Source: an uncultured Prevotellaceae bacterium (GTDB taxonomy: Bacteria > Bacteroidota > Bacteroidia > Bacteroidales > Bacteroidaceae). From it: a stretch of DNA of 18,147 nucleotides. The stretch spans positions 1-18,147 of the forward strand of contig CALAVF010000046.1 in NCBI GenBank assembly GCA_937892315.1. Direction: 5' to 3'. Of the stretch, positions 1 through 7,147 are shown piece by piece. The notes under the pieces were generated by a model that was not told the DNA's origin, did not search any database, and saw only the letters and a list, made by a program, of their open reading frames with translations. Position 1 is the stretch's first letter; each line of letters starts with the position of its first letter. Made by a program: the position numbers and the translations under genes.

Positions 1-474
1 GTAGATGCAGGTGAGGAAGCCTATCTTATCGTCGCATTTTGTCTGGAAGAGGCTTTGCTGCTTGGGGGCAATGATGACTCCGTTGTTGTTCCCCTGTTCG
101 TCGCAGGTGATGTAGGAGGCGAAAACCATGCAGCAATCTTTTTCGTGCATGAAGTTGAGTTGCTTTTCCAGTTTGGTGGGCATCCAGCGGTCGTCGCTGT
201 CGCAGAAGGCGAGGTAACGTCCATGGGCGGCTTCGATGCATTTGTTTCGGGTGTGCCCCGCACCTAAGTTCTTCTCGGCATAGATGACTCTCACCCGTGG
301 GTCCTTCTGCTCATATTCTTTCAGGATGGTTCGCGTGTTGTCGGTCGAGCAGTCGTCGGTGATAATGAGTTCCAAATCGTGATAGGTTTGAGCCAGAATA
401 CTGTCGATGCTTGCGGCTACCCATCGTTCCGCATTGTAGGTGGGCATGATGACGGATACAAGGTTGCGATTCAT
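1..474 (-). CDS. Family 2 glycosyltransferase, N-terminal part (cut by window edge)
   Basis: The frame is open from an ATG at 472-474 to position 1, giving 158 residues with no stop; the C-terminus lies outside the window. The protein should transfer a sugar from a nucleotide donor to a growing polysaccharide at the cytoplasmic face of the membrane. The N-terminus shows the GT-A fold pattern of GT2 enzymes: VSVIMPTYNAERW (residues 6-18), TDDCSTDNT (39-47) and the metal/donor-binding CDSDDRW (91-97), with GAGHTRN (71-77) between them. The start lies 5 nt after the stop of the upstream WecA/MraY-like gene, so the two are almost certainly cotranscribed, which places this enzyme in lipid-linked glycan assembly. 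Donor and acceptor cannot be read from the sequence. The family is certain from the motifs; the pathway is inferred from the neighbour. Confidence 0.9.
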   Translation of the reverse strand, partial: MNRNLVSVIMPTYNAERWVAASIDSILAQTYHDLELIITDDCSTDNTRTILKEYEQKDPRVRVIYAEKNLGAGHTRNKCIEAAHGRYLAFCDSDDRWMPTKLEKQLNFMHEKDCCMVFASYITCDEQGNNNGVIIAPKQQSLFQTKCDDKIGFLTCIY

Positions 475-479
475 GGGCT

Positions 480-1571
480 TCAATGTTGTTGCAGGAAGGT
501 GAGTCTGCCTGTTGAATAAATGAAGATGGAGTAAACGAGAGTGTCAATCAGGATAATCCAGGTGACTTGCAAGCCGTAAACGTAGAGTCCGTAGTTGATG
601 AGGCAGATGGCGAGGAAGAGGAGGAGGATGACGGCGAGGGTCTGGTGCATGTCGAGTCCCATCTGCATGATGCGGTGGTGGATGTGGGTCTTGTCGGCTT
701 CGAACATGCTTCTGCCGCGGATTTTCCGCTGGAGGGCGACGCGGATGACGTCGATGCAGGGCAGGAAGACGAGGGTGAAGGAGATGAGCAGGGAGGCTTC
801 GCGATAGGGGAATCCGCCGCTCTCGTTGGACATCTGGTACTTGATGGCGAGGTAGGCGATGACGTAGCCGAGGAAGAGGCTGCCTGAGTCGCCCATGAAG
901 ATTTTGAGGTTGCCGACTTTGCCGTAGTAGTTGTAGATGAAGAATGCCAGCAGGGCGCCGGCGAGTCCTGTGCTGATGAGGCTGAAGAGTACGGAGCCGA
1001 GGTCGTAGTAGAGGTAGGCAAAGGAACCGAGGATGAGGATGGCAAGGCTGGAGGCGAGTCCGTCGATGCCGTCGATGAGGTTCATGGCGTTGACTATCAG
1101 CAGGATGACGAAAACGGTGAGGGGATAACTGAACCAGAGGGGGATTTCGTAGATGCCGAAGAGTCCGTGGAGGTTGTTAATCATCAGGTTACACAGCGGA
1201 AAGAAGAGGGCTGTGACGGTCTGGATGACGAACTTCTGGGTGGCTTTCAGTCCTTTGATGTCGTCGAGAATGCCTATCAGATAGATGAGCAGGGCGCCGA
1301 CCGAAAGGACGAAGGCAGAGATGCTCACTTCGACTCCTTTGTCCCAGTCGCCGAGGATGATGAGCAGGGCGGTGGTGACACCCAGTCCCATGGATGGCAT
1401 GAACAAGGTGCCGCCCAGTCGGGGGATGGCTTGCTTGTGTACCTTGCGGGTGTTGGGCTGGTCGTAGATTCCGTGCATGTTGCACATCTTGACGATGAAA
1501 GGGGTGCCCATCAGCGAGAAGATGAAACTGACGGCGAACGCTATGATGAGGTATGTGTATGCTATCGTCAT
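480..1571 (-). CDS. WecA/MraY-family undecaprenyl-phosphate sugar-1-phosphate transferase
   Basis: A 363-residue polytopic membrane enzyme that should transfer a HexNAc-1-phosphate (in this family usually GlcNAc-1-P) from UDP-sugar to undecaprenyl phosphate, the first lipid-linked step of a surface glycan. Family motifs are present in order: DQPNTRKVHKQAIPRLGG (37-54), GILDDIKGL (100-108, the Asp pair for Mg2+), NAMNLIDGIDGLASS (161-175), IFMGDSGSLFLGY (224-236) and the cytoplasmic HIHHR (296-300). About ten hydrophobic segments lie between them. I chose the ATG at 1571 because residue 2 onward begins the first membrane helix; an in-frame ATG at 1601 would add ten polar residues. No TAnnTTTG box lies in the gap upstream, so transcription may read in from the Wzi/lipoprotein genes. 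A GT2 gene follows after 5 nt. It is the WecA/WbpL/TagO branch rather than MraY proper, since no murein genes are near. Confidence 0.9.
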   Translation of the reverse strand: MTIAYTYLIIAFAVSFIFSLMGTPFIVKMCNMHGIYDQPNTRKVHKQAIPRLGGTLFMPSMGLGVTTALLIILGDWDKGVEVSISAFVLSVGALLIYLIGILDDIKGLKATQKFVIQTVTALFFPLCNLMINNLHGLFGIYEIPLWFSYPLTVFVILLIVNAMNLIDGIDGLASSLAILILGSFAYLYYDLGSVLFSLISTGLAGALLAFFIYNYYGKVGNLKIFMGDSGSLFLGYVIAYLAIKYQMSNESGGFPYREASLLISFTLVFLPCIDVIRVALQRKIRGRSMFEADKTHIHHRIMQMGLDMHQTLAVILLLFLAICLINYGLYVYGLQVTWIILIDTLVYSIFIYSTGRLTFLQQH

Positions 1572-1695
1572 ATATTGTTTTTCGTGGTTCAGTTGCCGCA
1601 TTCTCTACGGCTATATTACTAAACGTGAAAAAGTGTTATTTATTGTGAATGTTGTCTAAAATATTCTTTGAATGGTGAAAAAAGTTACGCTCTGA

Positions 1696-1764
1696 GTCTG
1701 TTTGCTTTCGCTCGTAGTGTCTGCTTGCCTTCGCTCGCGGTGTCTGTTTGCCTTTGCTCGGTAG
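1696..1764. repeat. Three tandem imperfect 23-bp repeats
   Basis: The units are 1696-1718, 1719-1741 and 1742-1764. All follow the pattern GTCTG(T/C)TTGC(C/T)TT(C/T)GCTCG, with a variable last four bases. On the minus strand the core reads CGAGCGAAGGCAAGCAGAC. No spacers separate the units, so this is not a CRISPR array. The repeats lie in an intergenic gap and lead straight into a cluster of palindromes. Confidence 0.85.
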
Positions 1765-1776
1765 GCTCATGAGCCT
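1763..1776. repeat. Perfect 14-bp palindrome AGGCTCATGAGCCT with further dyads to about 1845
   Basis: The palindrome begins at the end of the third 23-bp unit. Just downstream, GAGCC/GGCTC (from about 1794) and GCCGC/GCGGC pairs recur up to about 1835, so the block could fold into several alternative hairpins in RNA of either strand. No T-run follows the stems, so a classical terminator is not supported. Confidence 0.6.
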
Positions 1777-1874
1777 CTGCGGCTAACCCTCGTGAGCCTA
1801 TGCCGCTATGGCTCGCAGGCACATGCGGCTATCGCCTCAAGGGGAGTGGAAGCAGGGCGGAGCAGGGGTGTGGC

Positions 1875-2303
1875 TCAGTATTTGCGGAAGTGGAGCCGTA
1901 GCATCTCGTCCGTCAGGGTCAGATGGCTGCCTTGATGGTTGATGTGGTAGGTGACTTGTGTGCCGTTGATGCCGAGCGGAGCGAGAAGACTGTCTTTTTC
2001 GACGAGGGTCAGGCTGTCTTTGGTGTGGGCATGGTAGGGGGTGCCGATGGTCAGTGCGTCCTTGTCTTTCTGGAGGTGAAAGAGGAACTTCTGGTTTTTG
2101 CTGATGTTTCTGACCTGAAGGATGTCTCCCTCGATGGCCCAGTAGATGTTGCTTCTCGACATGTCGGCTGTTCCTTCGGTGGCAAGGGTGTCTATTTCAC
2201 GCAACTGCCAGTTGGCGTCAAGTTCATTGTTGCTGGATGTCTCGATGTCGCAGGAGGCAAGCAGGGCACAAGCAAGCAGGGTATAGAAGAATGGTTGTTT
2301 CAT
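1875..2303 (-). CDS. Small lipoprotein, lipocalin-like
   Basis: A 142-residue lipoprotein. Residues 1-17 form a signal peptide ending in the lipobox LLASC, with Cys18 as the acylation site. The next residues, DIETSSNNE, are acidic and polar, compatible with outer-membrane and possibly surface sorting in Bacteroidetes, although no canonical export motif is obvious. The mature part opens with LDANWQLREIDTL, shows alternating beta-strand character and ends HFRKY; this resembles the small lipocalin-like lipoproteins of Bacteroidales, which is a recognition from pattern and not proven. It starts 3 nt after the stop of the Wzi-family gene, so the two are translated from one message and may act together at the outer membrane. 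Ligand and function are unknown. Confidence 0.8.
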   Translation of the reverse strand: MKQPFFYTLLACALLASCDIETSSNNELDANWQLREIDTLATEGTADMSRSNIYWAIEGDILQVRNISKNQKFLFHLQKDKDALTIGTPYHAHTKDSLTLVEKDSLLAPLGINGTQVTYHINHQGSHLTLTDEMLRLHFRKY

Positions 2304-2306
2304 GAC

Positions 2307-3833
2307 TTATCGTTCAAATCTAAGTGTGAGGGTGCCGCCGGTGTTGTTTCCCATCAGGGCACCTCGGTCGAAACCGAATGCGGCACCGGCACTGAGCCCC
2401 TTCACGTACTGGTGAAGGTCGTAGCGAGCCTCGATGCCGAGGCTGACATTGTGTTTCGGGTTGAAATAGGGCTTGTCGTAAGTGCCCATGCCTTCCTGCC
2501 ACGTGGCTCTGAGGCGGTAGCGGAAGTTGGCGGTGGGCTGTCCTGCCAAGCCGAGATGCCACGCCACGAAGCGGTTGTTATGGAAGGAGAGTTTTCCGTC
2601 GGTGTTGTAAACGGGGGAGAGGTAGAGCGGGTTGCCCAGCGTCTGCCCCCAGTGCTGCCAACCGGGTTCGAGTCCGTTGTTGTAGTAATTGTCCACACCG
2701 CCGATGTGCTCTGGCAGTTGTGGAGTTCGATCTGTATAAACAGCACCGCTCTGGTACTTCGTATAGACGTATTCCAGCACGGCATCGCTGAGCCATTGGC
2801 ATTTCTTGAGATGGACATCAAAGCCGAGCATGATGTCCTTCATGGGATAATATCGATACCGATGGTCTTTCTTTGTCATGTGTCCATTTTCGTAGGCGTA
2901 TCCGTCATAGTCGAGCAGGAACATACCTGAATGGTCTTCAAAGAAGTGGTCGGCATAGAGACCATAGGAGGCATCTTTGGCGTCGTAGTTCAGACGCAAC
3001 ACCCAACTGCCCAGCATGTTACCTTCGTTGTTCTGGGTGTCCCCATCCATGGCGGAGTCGGAACCTCCACCCTTGAATGCGTTCCAAAAGGATTTCAGCC
3101 CCCGACCATTTTTGATTTCGGTGTAAGTTCCATAGCGGAAGTCGTAGTGGGTACTGCCGAATTGGGATGCCATTTCGAGACCTGCCTCCACGCTGAAGGG
3201 TTTGTCTGCCTTCCCAAACTTCAAGTAGCCCGCCTTGGTGTGCATCAGCACGTTTTGGTCGTAACTGCCAGTGCCTCGGGCAAAGTCCTCTTGGAAGTTG
3301 TTGTCTGTGAACATGCCGAATGCGATATGACCCCTGAAAGAGAGGAAGCCTTTGGTGCCAGGGATTGCCCAATAATCGGGTAACGCCAATCGGACTTCGG
3401 GGTAGGGGCGTGCATTGATGCCAAATGTTTGGGAACCGCTGCTCAACTCGTTGTTCTTGAGTTGCATCGGCTGCTGTTTCTGACCAATGGTCAGCGTCCC
3501 TTTCAGCCATCGGACATCCGCATAAAGTTGTTGCACGAAGAAGGTGCTTGTGTGATGGGCGGCAACCACAAGGTCGGCTCCGTAACCGATGTCCCAATGC
3601 CGTGTGGAGTCGTTCATCACGCTGCGGAAGGCACCGCCACGCAAGTAGCCAGAATTGCACTCGACGGACGGCAAACCGTATTGGTTGGCTGTCAGCCAAA
3701 GGGGAGCGTAATCGCCGCTGGAGATGGTGCCTGACATCTCGACGGAAAAAGAAATACCTTTGTCCAAGTCTGGCGACTGGGCAAAGGTCTGAAGGGTGAT
3801 GGCTGATAGCAATGTCAGAAAAATCTTTCTCAT
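2307..3833 (-). CDS. Capsule assembly Wzi family outer-membrane protein
   Basis: A 508-residue protein with a clear signal peptide (cleavage near TFA|QS, residues 18/19) followed by a long run of amphipathic beta strands rich in aromatic residues, ending in the aromatic/charged TLTLRFER typical of outer-membrane barrels. The opening of the mature chain (GISFSVEMSGTISSGDYAPL, then TANQYGLPS) and the RWLKGTLTIGQKQQP segment are characteristic of the Bacteroidetes branch of the Wzi family. In E. coli, Wzi is an outer-membrane beta-barrel lectin that anchors group 1 capsule to the cell surface; here a role in holding or exporting surface polysaccharide is inferred. The gene starts 24 nt after the rny stop and is followed 3 nt later by the lipoprotein, so it is probably read from the cell-division/rny transcript. 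Confidence 0.88.
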   Translation of the reverse strand: MRKIFLTLLSAITLQTFAQSPDLDKGISFSVEMSGTISSGDYAPLWLTANQYGLPSVECNSGYLRGGAFRSVMNDSTRHWDIGYGADLVVAAHHTSTFFVQQLYADVRWLKGTLTIGQKQQPMQLKNNELSSGSQTFGINARPYPEVRLALPDYWAIPGTKGFLSFRGHIAFGMFTDNNFQEDFARGTGSYDQNVLMHTKAGYLKFGKADKPFSVEAGLEMASQFGSTHYDFRYGTYTEIKNGRGLKSFWNAFKGGGSDSAMDGDTQNNEGNMLGSWVLRLNYDAKDASYGLYADHFFEDHSGMFLLDYDGYAYENGHMTKKDHRYRYYPMKDIMLGFDVHLKKCQWLSDAVLEYVYTKYQSGAVYTDRTPQLPEHIGGVDNYYNNGLEPGWQHWGQTLGNPLYLSPVYNTDGKLSFHNNRFVAWHLGLAGQPTANFRYRLRATWQEGMGTYDKPYFNPKHNVSLGIEARYDLHQYVKGLSAGAAFGFDRGALMGNNTGGTLTLRFER

Positions 3834-3857
3834 TGTCTATTCTGCAAAAGATGGTCT

Positions 3858-5399
3858 TTACTTGGCGAATGCCACCGCACGAGTTTCGCGAATGACGGTG
3901 ATTTTGACTTGTCCTGGATAGGTCATTTCGTCCTGAATCTTCTTGGCGATGTCGGCACTGAGCACGTCAATCTCCTTGTCGGAAATCTTGTCGGCACCAA
4001 CGATGACACGAAGTTCGCGGCCAGCCTGAATGGCGTAAGTCTTGGTGACACCAGGATAACTTGCTGCCAAGTTCTCGAGGTCGTTGAGACGCTTGATGTA
4101 GGCTTCAACAATCTCACGGCGGGCACCAGGACGGGCACCGCTGATGGCGTCGCAGACCTGAACGATAGGTGCCAGCAGTGTAGTCATTTCCATCTCGTCG
4201 TGGTGGGCGCCAATGGCGTTGCAGATGTCTGGCTTTTCTTTATATTTCTCAGCAATCTGTGCACCGTAGAGAGCGTGTGGAATTTCAAGTTGCTCGTCTG
4301 GCACCTTGCCGATGTCGTGCAGGAGACCTGCACGGCGAGCCTTCTTAGGATTGAGTCCTAACTCAGCAGCCATGACAGCACAGAGATTCGCCGTCTCGCG
4401 TGCGTGCTGCAAGAGGTTCTGACCGTAGGATGAACGGTATTTCATCTTGCCGACAATGCGGATAAGTTCTGGGTGCAGACCGTGAACACCGAGGTCGATG
4501 GCAGTACGCTTTCCGGTCTCGACAATCTCGTCCTCCACCTGTTTCTTCACCTTTGCCACCACTTCCTCGATGCGTGCTGGGTGGATACGACCATCGGCAA
4601 CGAGTTGGTGCAGGGCAAGGCGGCAGATTTCGCGGCGAACAGGGTCGAATGCGCTGATGACGATTGCCTCTGGGGTGTCGTCAACCACAATTTCTGTACC
4701 TGTGGCAGCCTCAAGGGCACGGATGTTGCGTCCTTCGCGACCAATCACACGACCTTTCACTTCGTCAGAATCAATGTGGAACACGCTGACGGAATTTTCA
4801 ACCGCCGTTTCTGAAGCCACCCGCTGAATGGACTGAATGACAATCTTTTTCGCCTCCTTGTTGGCAGTCATCTTTGCCTCGTCCATGATTTCATTGATGT
4901 ACTGCTGGGCCTGTGTCTTAGCCTCGTCTTTCAGCGATTCGATGAGGGATTCACGAGCCTCCTCTGTGCTTAATCCGGATATAGATTCCAACTTGACTCG
5001 CTGTTCTGCAATCAAGGCATCGACCTCTGTCTGGCGGACATCCAGCCTGTCTTGCTGCTTGGCAAGACTCTCTTTCATGGAGTCAATTTCGCCGTTTCTC
5101 TTCTGAAGTTCTTCTTGCTTCTGATTCAGAGAAAGTTCTCTTTGTTTCAATTTGTTCTCGTAAGCCTGCATTTTCTGGTTGCGCTGGTTGGCTTCTTTGT
5201 CCAGTTCAGACTTCCGATTCAGAAACTTTTCTTTGAGTTCCAGTTGCTTCTTTTCTTTGAGGGCCTCTGCCTCGATTTCTGCTTCACTAATGATTTGGTT
5301 GTACTTCTGTTTGATGACGTAGCGGAATAGGAGGAAACCTATGACACCGCCCAGTATCAGACAAGCAACCGCAATGCTTATTGCTAATATAATATCCAT
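3858..5399 (-). CDS. rny: Ribonuclease Y
   Basis: A 513-residue, full-length RNase Y, the membrane-bound endoribonuclease that starts decay of many mRNAs. Domains in order: one N-terminal transmembrane helix (about 3-27), a long charged coiled coil (about 30-190), a KH RNA-binding domain with the GxxG loop in [12 protein letters not shown] (216-227), and an HD phosphohydrolase domain with QHARE (His332), the HDIGK pair (361-365) and GAHHDE (398-402) for the metal centre. It ends TAA after AVAFAK. Gene order zapA, structured gap, rny places RNA decay beside division genes. No TAnnTTTG promoter is visible in the 206-nt gap upstream, so expression probably depends on the promoter before the zapB-like gene, perhaps modulated by the hairpins in the gap. 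Confidence 0.97.
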   Translation of the reverse strand: MDIILAISIAVACLILGGVIGFLLFRYVIKQKYNQIISEAEIEAEALKEKKQLELKEKFLNRKSELDKEANQRNQKMQAYENKLKQRELSLNQKQEELQKRNGEIDSMKESLAKQQDRLDVRQTEVDALIAEQRVKLESISGLSTEEARESLIESLKDEAKTQAQQYINEIMDEAKMTANKEAKKIVIQSIQRVASETAVENSVSVFHIDSDEVKGRVIGREGRNIRALEAATGTEIVVDDTPEAIVISAFDPVRREICRLALHQLVADGRIHPARIEEVVAKVKKQVEDEIVETGKRTAIDLGVHGLHPELIRIVGKMKYRSSYGQNLLQHARETANLCAVMAAELGLNPKKARRAGLLHDIGKVPDEQLEIPHALYGAQIAEKYKEKPDICNAIGAHHDEMEMTTLLAPIVQVCDAISGARPGARREIVEAYIKRLNDLENLAASYPGVTKTYAIQAGRELRVIVGADKISDKEIDVLSADIAKKIQDEMTYPGQVKITVIRETRAVAFAK

Positions 5400-5469
5400 T
5401 GTTCGTTGTTTTTTATTTGTTTTTAGGTTACACGATGTTATTTGATACTAAAGTTGTTTCTTTGTTATA

Positions 5470-5606
5470 TGATAAAAGCACAATTCAAGTCGTTCACATG
5501 CCGTATTTGCAGATGTGAAGAACTGAAATTGTGCCTTGAATGTTCGCTGGATGGGTGCGGCTTCTCTTGTCTTATTTATTATAAATAATGTGTAGCCGCA
5601 GGAAAG
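5470..5606 (-). ncRNA. Structured RNA between zapA and rny (6S-like candidate or operon attenuator)
   Basis: Two compensating stem structures lie in the gap. Hairpin A pairs TGCGGCT (5556-5562) with AGCCGCA (5594-5600) and encloses a second perfect stem TTATTTA/TAAATAA (5572-5588). Hairpin B pairs GCACAATT (5478-5485) with AATTGTGC (5527-5534) and, inside an internal loop, TTCACAT (5493-5499) with ATGTGAA (5513-5519); on the minus strand it is followed by CTTTT, like a weak terminator. An alternative stem ATTCAAG/CTTGAAT overlaps hairpin B, so two states are possible. Location next to zapA recalls 6S RNA loci, but I cannot fold a complete 6S rod. Strand is inferred from the flanking genes. 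Confidence 0.42.
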
Positions 5607-5900
5607 TCACTTGATGCCAAGTGATTCTATTTCTTTCTCAATGTCATGTATCATTTCCACGTAGGGCTGTGTGTCAATCCTATTGGCTGCCTTGACGGCC
5701 TCCACAGCGGTGTTGAGCATAGCCATGACGTAATAGTACTTGTCGTTCGGCAGGTTGGGGTAGGCATCACGCAACCTCTGAATGCGGTGCTGTATGGCTG
5801 ATGCAGCATCGCGATACACCTTTTCTTCTTCGGGCGATGAAACCTGAAGAGGAAGCGGAATATCTTCGATGGTTACTTTGACGTTCAGTTTATTTGCCAT
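5607..5900 (-). CDS. zapA: Cell division protein ZapA
   Basis: A 97-residue ZapA, the small cytoplasmic protein that binds FtsZ and crosslinks its filaments at the division ring. The N-terminal half (LNVKVTIEDIPLPLQVSSPE, residues 5-24) is the beta-rich FtsZ-binding globular part, EEKVYRDAASAIQHRIQRLRD is the linking helix, and the C-terminal half (from KYYYVMAMLNTAVEAVKA onward) is the coiled coil used for tetramer formation. Length and layout match the family. It lies 53 nt downstream of a coiled-coil gene that resembles ZapB and upstream of the structured gap and rny, a grouping that suggests a division module. Identification rests on sequence character and context. Confidence 0.88.
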   Translation of the reverse strand: MANKLNVKVTIEDIPLPLQVSSPEEEKVYRDAASAIQHRIQRLRDAYPNLPNDKYYYVMAMLNTAVEAVKAANRIDTQPYVEMIHDIEKEIESLGIK

Positions 5901-5953
5901 GTTGGTGTACTATCGTTGATCAGTAAGCGGATTCTTTATATCCCGATTGCTTA

Positions 5954-6277
5954 TTATTCTATATCGTTTCCGTCACCTTCGGTGCCAGTAGATAGAATAC
6001 TGATACATTTGTTGATTTCGCGAACCATTCGAGTGATTTTAGTCTTTGACGCTTTGATGTCAGCATCGCTGATTTCAATCATCTTGGCCAATTTCAGATT
6101 GTTGTAATCGCGTTGGCTCTGGGCTAAATCAGCCTTGAGTTGTTTGATTTCTTCATCCCTGCCTTCCAGTTCGGCATAAAGGTCGGCATTTTCTTGCTTG
6201 AGCACACGAAATTGAGCGATGACTTGGTGTACTTTCGCTTCAAATTTCTTCATCGACTGTCTTTCTTCTGCTGTCAT
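5954..6277 (-). CDS. Coiled-coil protein, ZapB-like
   Basis: A 107-residue soluble protein that is almost entirely alpha-helical coiled coil: residues about 10-70 carry heptad-like leucine/isoleucine spacing in a Glu/Lys/Gln-rich chain (VLKQENADLYAELEGRDEEI, then KQLKADLAQS). A shorter helix TKITRMVREINKCISIL follows, with an acidic tail. No signal peptide or membrane segment is seen. Its position just before zapA, with a dedicated promoter 50 nt upstream, supports a role as a ZapA partner analogous to ZapB, which bridges ZapA to the nucleoid in other bacteria. That function is inference; sequence similarity to coiled coils alone is not diagnostic. An internal Met at residue 9 is an alternative start. 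Confidence 0.7.
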   Translation of the reverse strand: MTAEERQSMKKFEAKVHQVIAQFRVLKQENADLYAELEGRDEEIKQLKADLAQSQRDYNNLKLAKMIEISDADIKASKTKITRMVREINKCISILSTGTEGDGNDIE

Positions 6278-6328
6278 GTTGTCTGTTGATGTGTGCGTTA
6301 AGCGTGGATGTTATACAACAATTTTATG

Positions 6329-6360
6329 CAAATTTATATAATTCAACGGACTTAACCAAC
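6329..6360 (-). promoter_or_regulatory. Bacteroidetes-type promoter for zapB-like/zapA/rny block
   Basis: On the minus strand the -7 box TAAATTTG (plus 6329-6336) is preceded by 20 nt and GTTG (plus 6357-6360), one mismatch from the TTTG -33 element. It lies about 50 nt before the ATG of the zapB-like gene and just downstream of the terminator of the preceding gene. Confidence 0.7.
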
Positions 6361-6400
6361 CTTTTAGGTGAAAAAAGTTCGGTTTGTTTATCAAAAAGGT

Positions 6401-6426
6401 TAAAAAGAGAGACTTTTTTCTCTCTC
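6401..6426 (-). terminator. Rho-independent terminator after the unknown 216-residue gene
   Basis: On the minus strand, AGAGAGA pairs with TCTCTCT (plus 6419-6425 and 6406-6412) across a 6-nt loop and is followed by TTTT. It sits about 20 nt after the stop at 6444, separating the WcaJ/unknown-protein transcript from the division operon. Confidence 0.75.
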
Positions 6427-6443
6427 GATGAGCCTTTTACGGT

Positions 6444-7094
6444 TTATTTTCTCGCTTTAGCCTTGGCTTCTGCTTTAGCGACCTCTTCCTCAGAAGGATT
6501 CGGCTCTTTCTTCGCCAACGTGATGAGGTTGTACACATACTCCTGCATCCAAGCCTCGCTGAATCCGAGCATTTGCTGGTAGCGACGAACCGAGTGCACT
6601 GCCTTCACCACGCTGTTGTCATCCCAAGTGTCTTTGGTCAGAATGTCGTGTACCGTAGCATCCGTAATCTTTTTCATCATTTTTCTCATGAAGCCAGGAA
6701 TACGGAACTTCCATTTCAGAAGATTGCCCATCAGCATCATCAAGTCCTGGCTAAAACCCTGGAAAAGATACAGGTATCGGCTCACGTCATTTTGTGTGCG
6801 ACATCCTTTCTTGATGCTCAGGTCGATTTCCTTGAAAAAGTTATCGCTGATGCCATACAGGTCTTTCAGCATTTTTGCGCAGGCTTTTTTCTCTCCGATG
6901 CCTAATCGGTTGTTAACTGTGGCGACACGCAGTGTGCGTTTGAAAGTGAGCAAGTCGGGGAGTGCCGCCAAATTGGAAATGCCGAGATTGGCTGCCAGCA
7001 CACTCTGGAAGTAGACACGTATGAGTGTCATGAAGTCTTCCATCCCGCCAACATTCTCCTTCCGCTTCTTTTTGAAGATATCTAAAAATGCCAT
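6444..7094 (-). CDS. Conserved-looking protein of unknown function, 216 residues
   Basis: I do not recognise a domain. The protein is soluble, alpha-helical and basic: it opens MAFLDIFKKKRKEN, has several Met/Phe/Leu-rich amphipathic helices (for example FQGFSQDLMMLMGNLLKW, about residues 112-129, and IPGFMRKMMKKITDATVHDI after it), and ends in a charged Glu/Ala/Lys tail (EEEVAKAEAKAKARK). No signal peptide or clear transmembrane helix is present. It follows the WcaJ-type gene after 53 nt with no promoter box between them, so the two are likely cotranscribed, and a hairpin terminator follows. The basic N-terminus and amphipathic helices could allow peripheral membrane binding, which is speculation. 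Real coding is supported by the start/stop placement between genes and the terminator. Confidence 0.75.
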   Translation of the reverse strand: MAFLDIFKKKRKENVGGMEDFMTLIRVYFQSVLAANLGISNLAALPDLLTFKRTLRVATVNNRLGIGEKKACAKMLKDLYGISDNFFKEIDLSIKKGCRTQNDVSRYLYLFQGFSQDLMMLMGNLLKWKFRIPGFMRKMMKKITDATVHDILTKDTWDDNSVVKAVHSVRRYQQMLGFSEAWMQEYVYNLITLAKKEPNPSEEEVAKAEAKAKARK

Positions 7095-7147
7095 TTCGTT
7101 TTAATGTTTATCTTATTGATTCGTTGTAAGTCAATGTGTTATGTCTG

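Larger units (their letters stand above)
1572..1874. other. Gene-free gap with tandem repeats and dyads
   Basis: About 300 nt between the lipoprotein and the WecA/MraY-like gene hold no supported gene. The half next to the transferase (1602-1690) is AT-rich. The other half (1696-1850) is repeat-rich, with three 23-bp tandem units followed by overlapping inverted repeats. No Bacteroidetes-type promoter box is visible on the minus strand here, because CAAA does not occur in the plus text of the gap. Confidence 0.7.

Noticed and set aside
1696..1764. CRISPR array from the 23-bp repeats
   Set aside because: The units are directly adjacent with no spacers, and no cas gene is present.
1923..2930. 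335-residue plus-strand open frame
   Set aside because: It is antisense to the lipoprotein and Wzi-family genes, spans both of them, and shows no domain or promoter.
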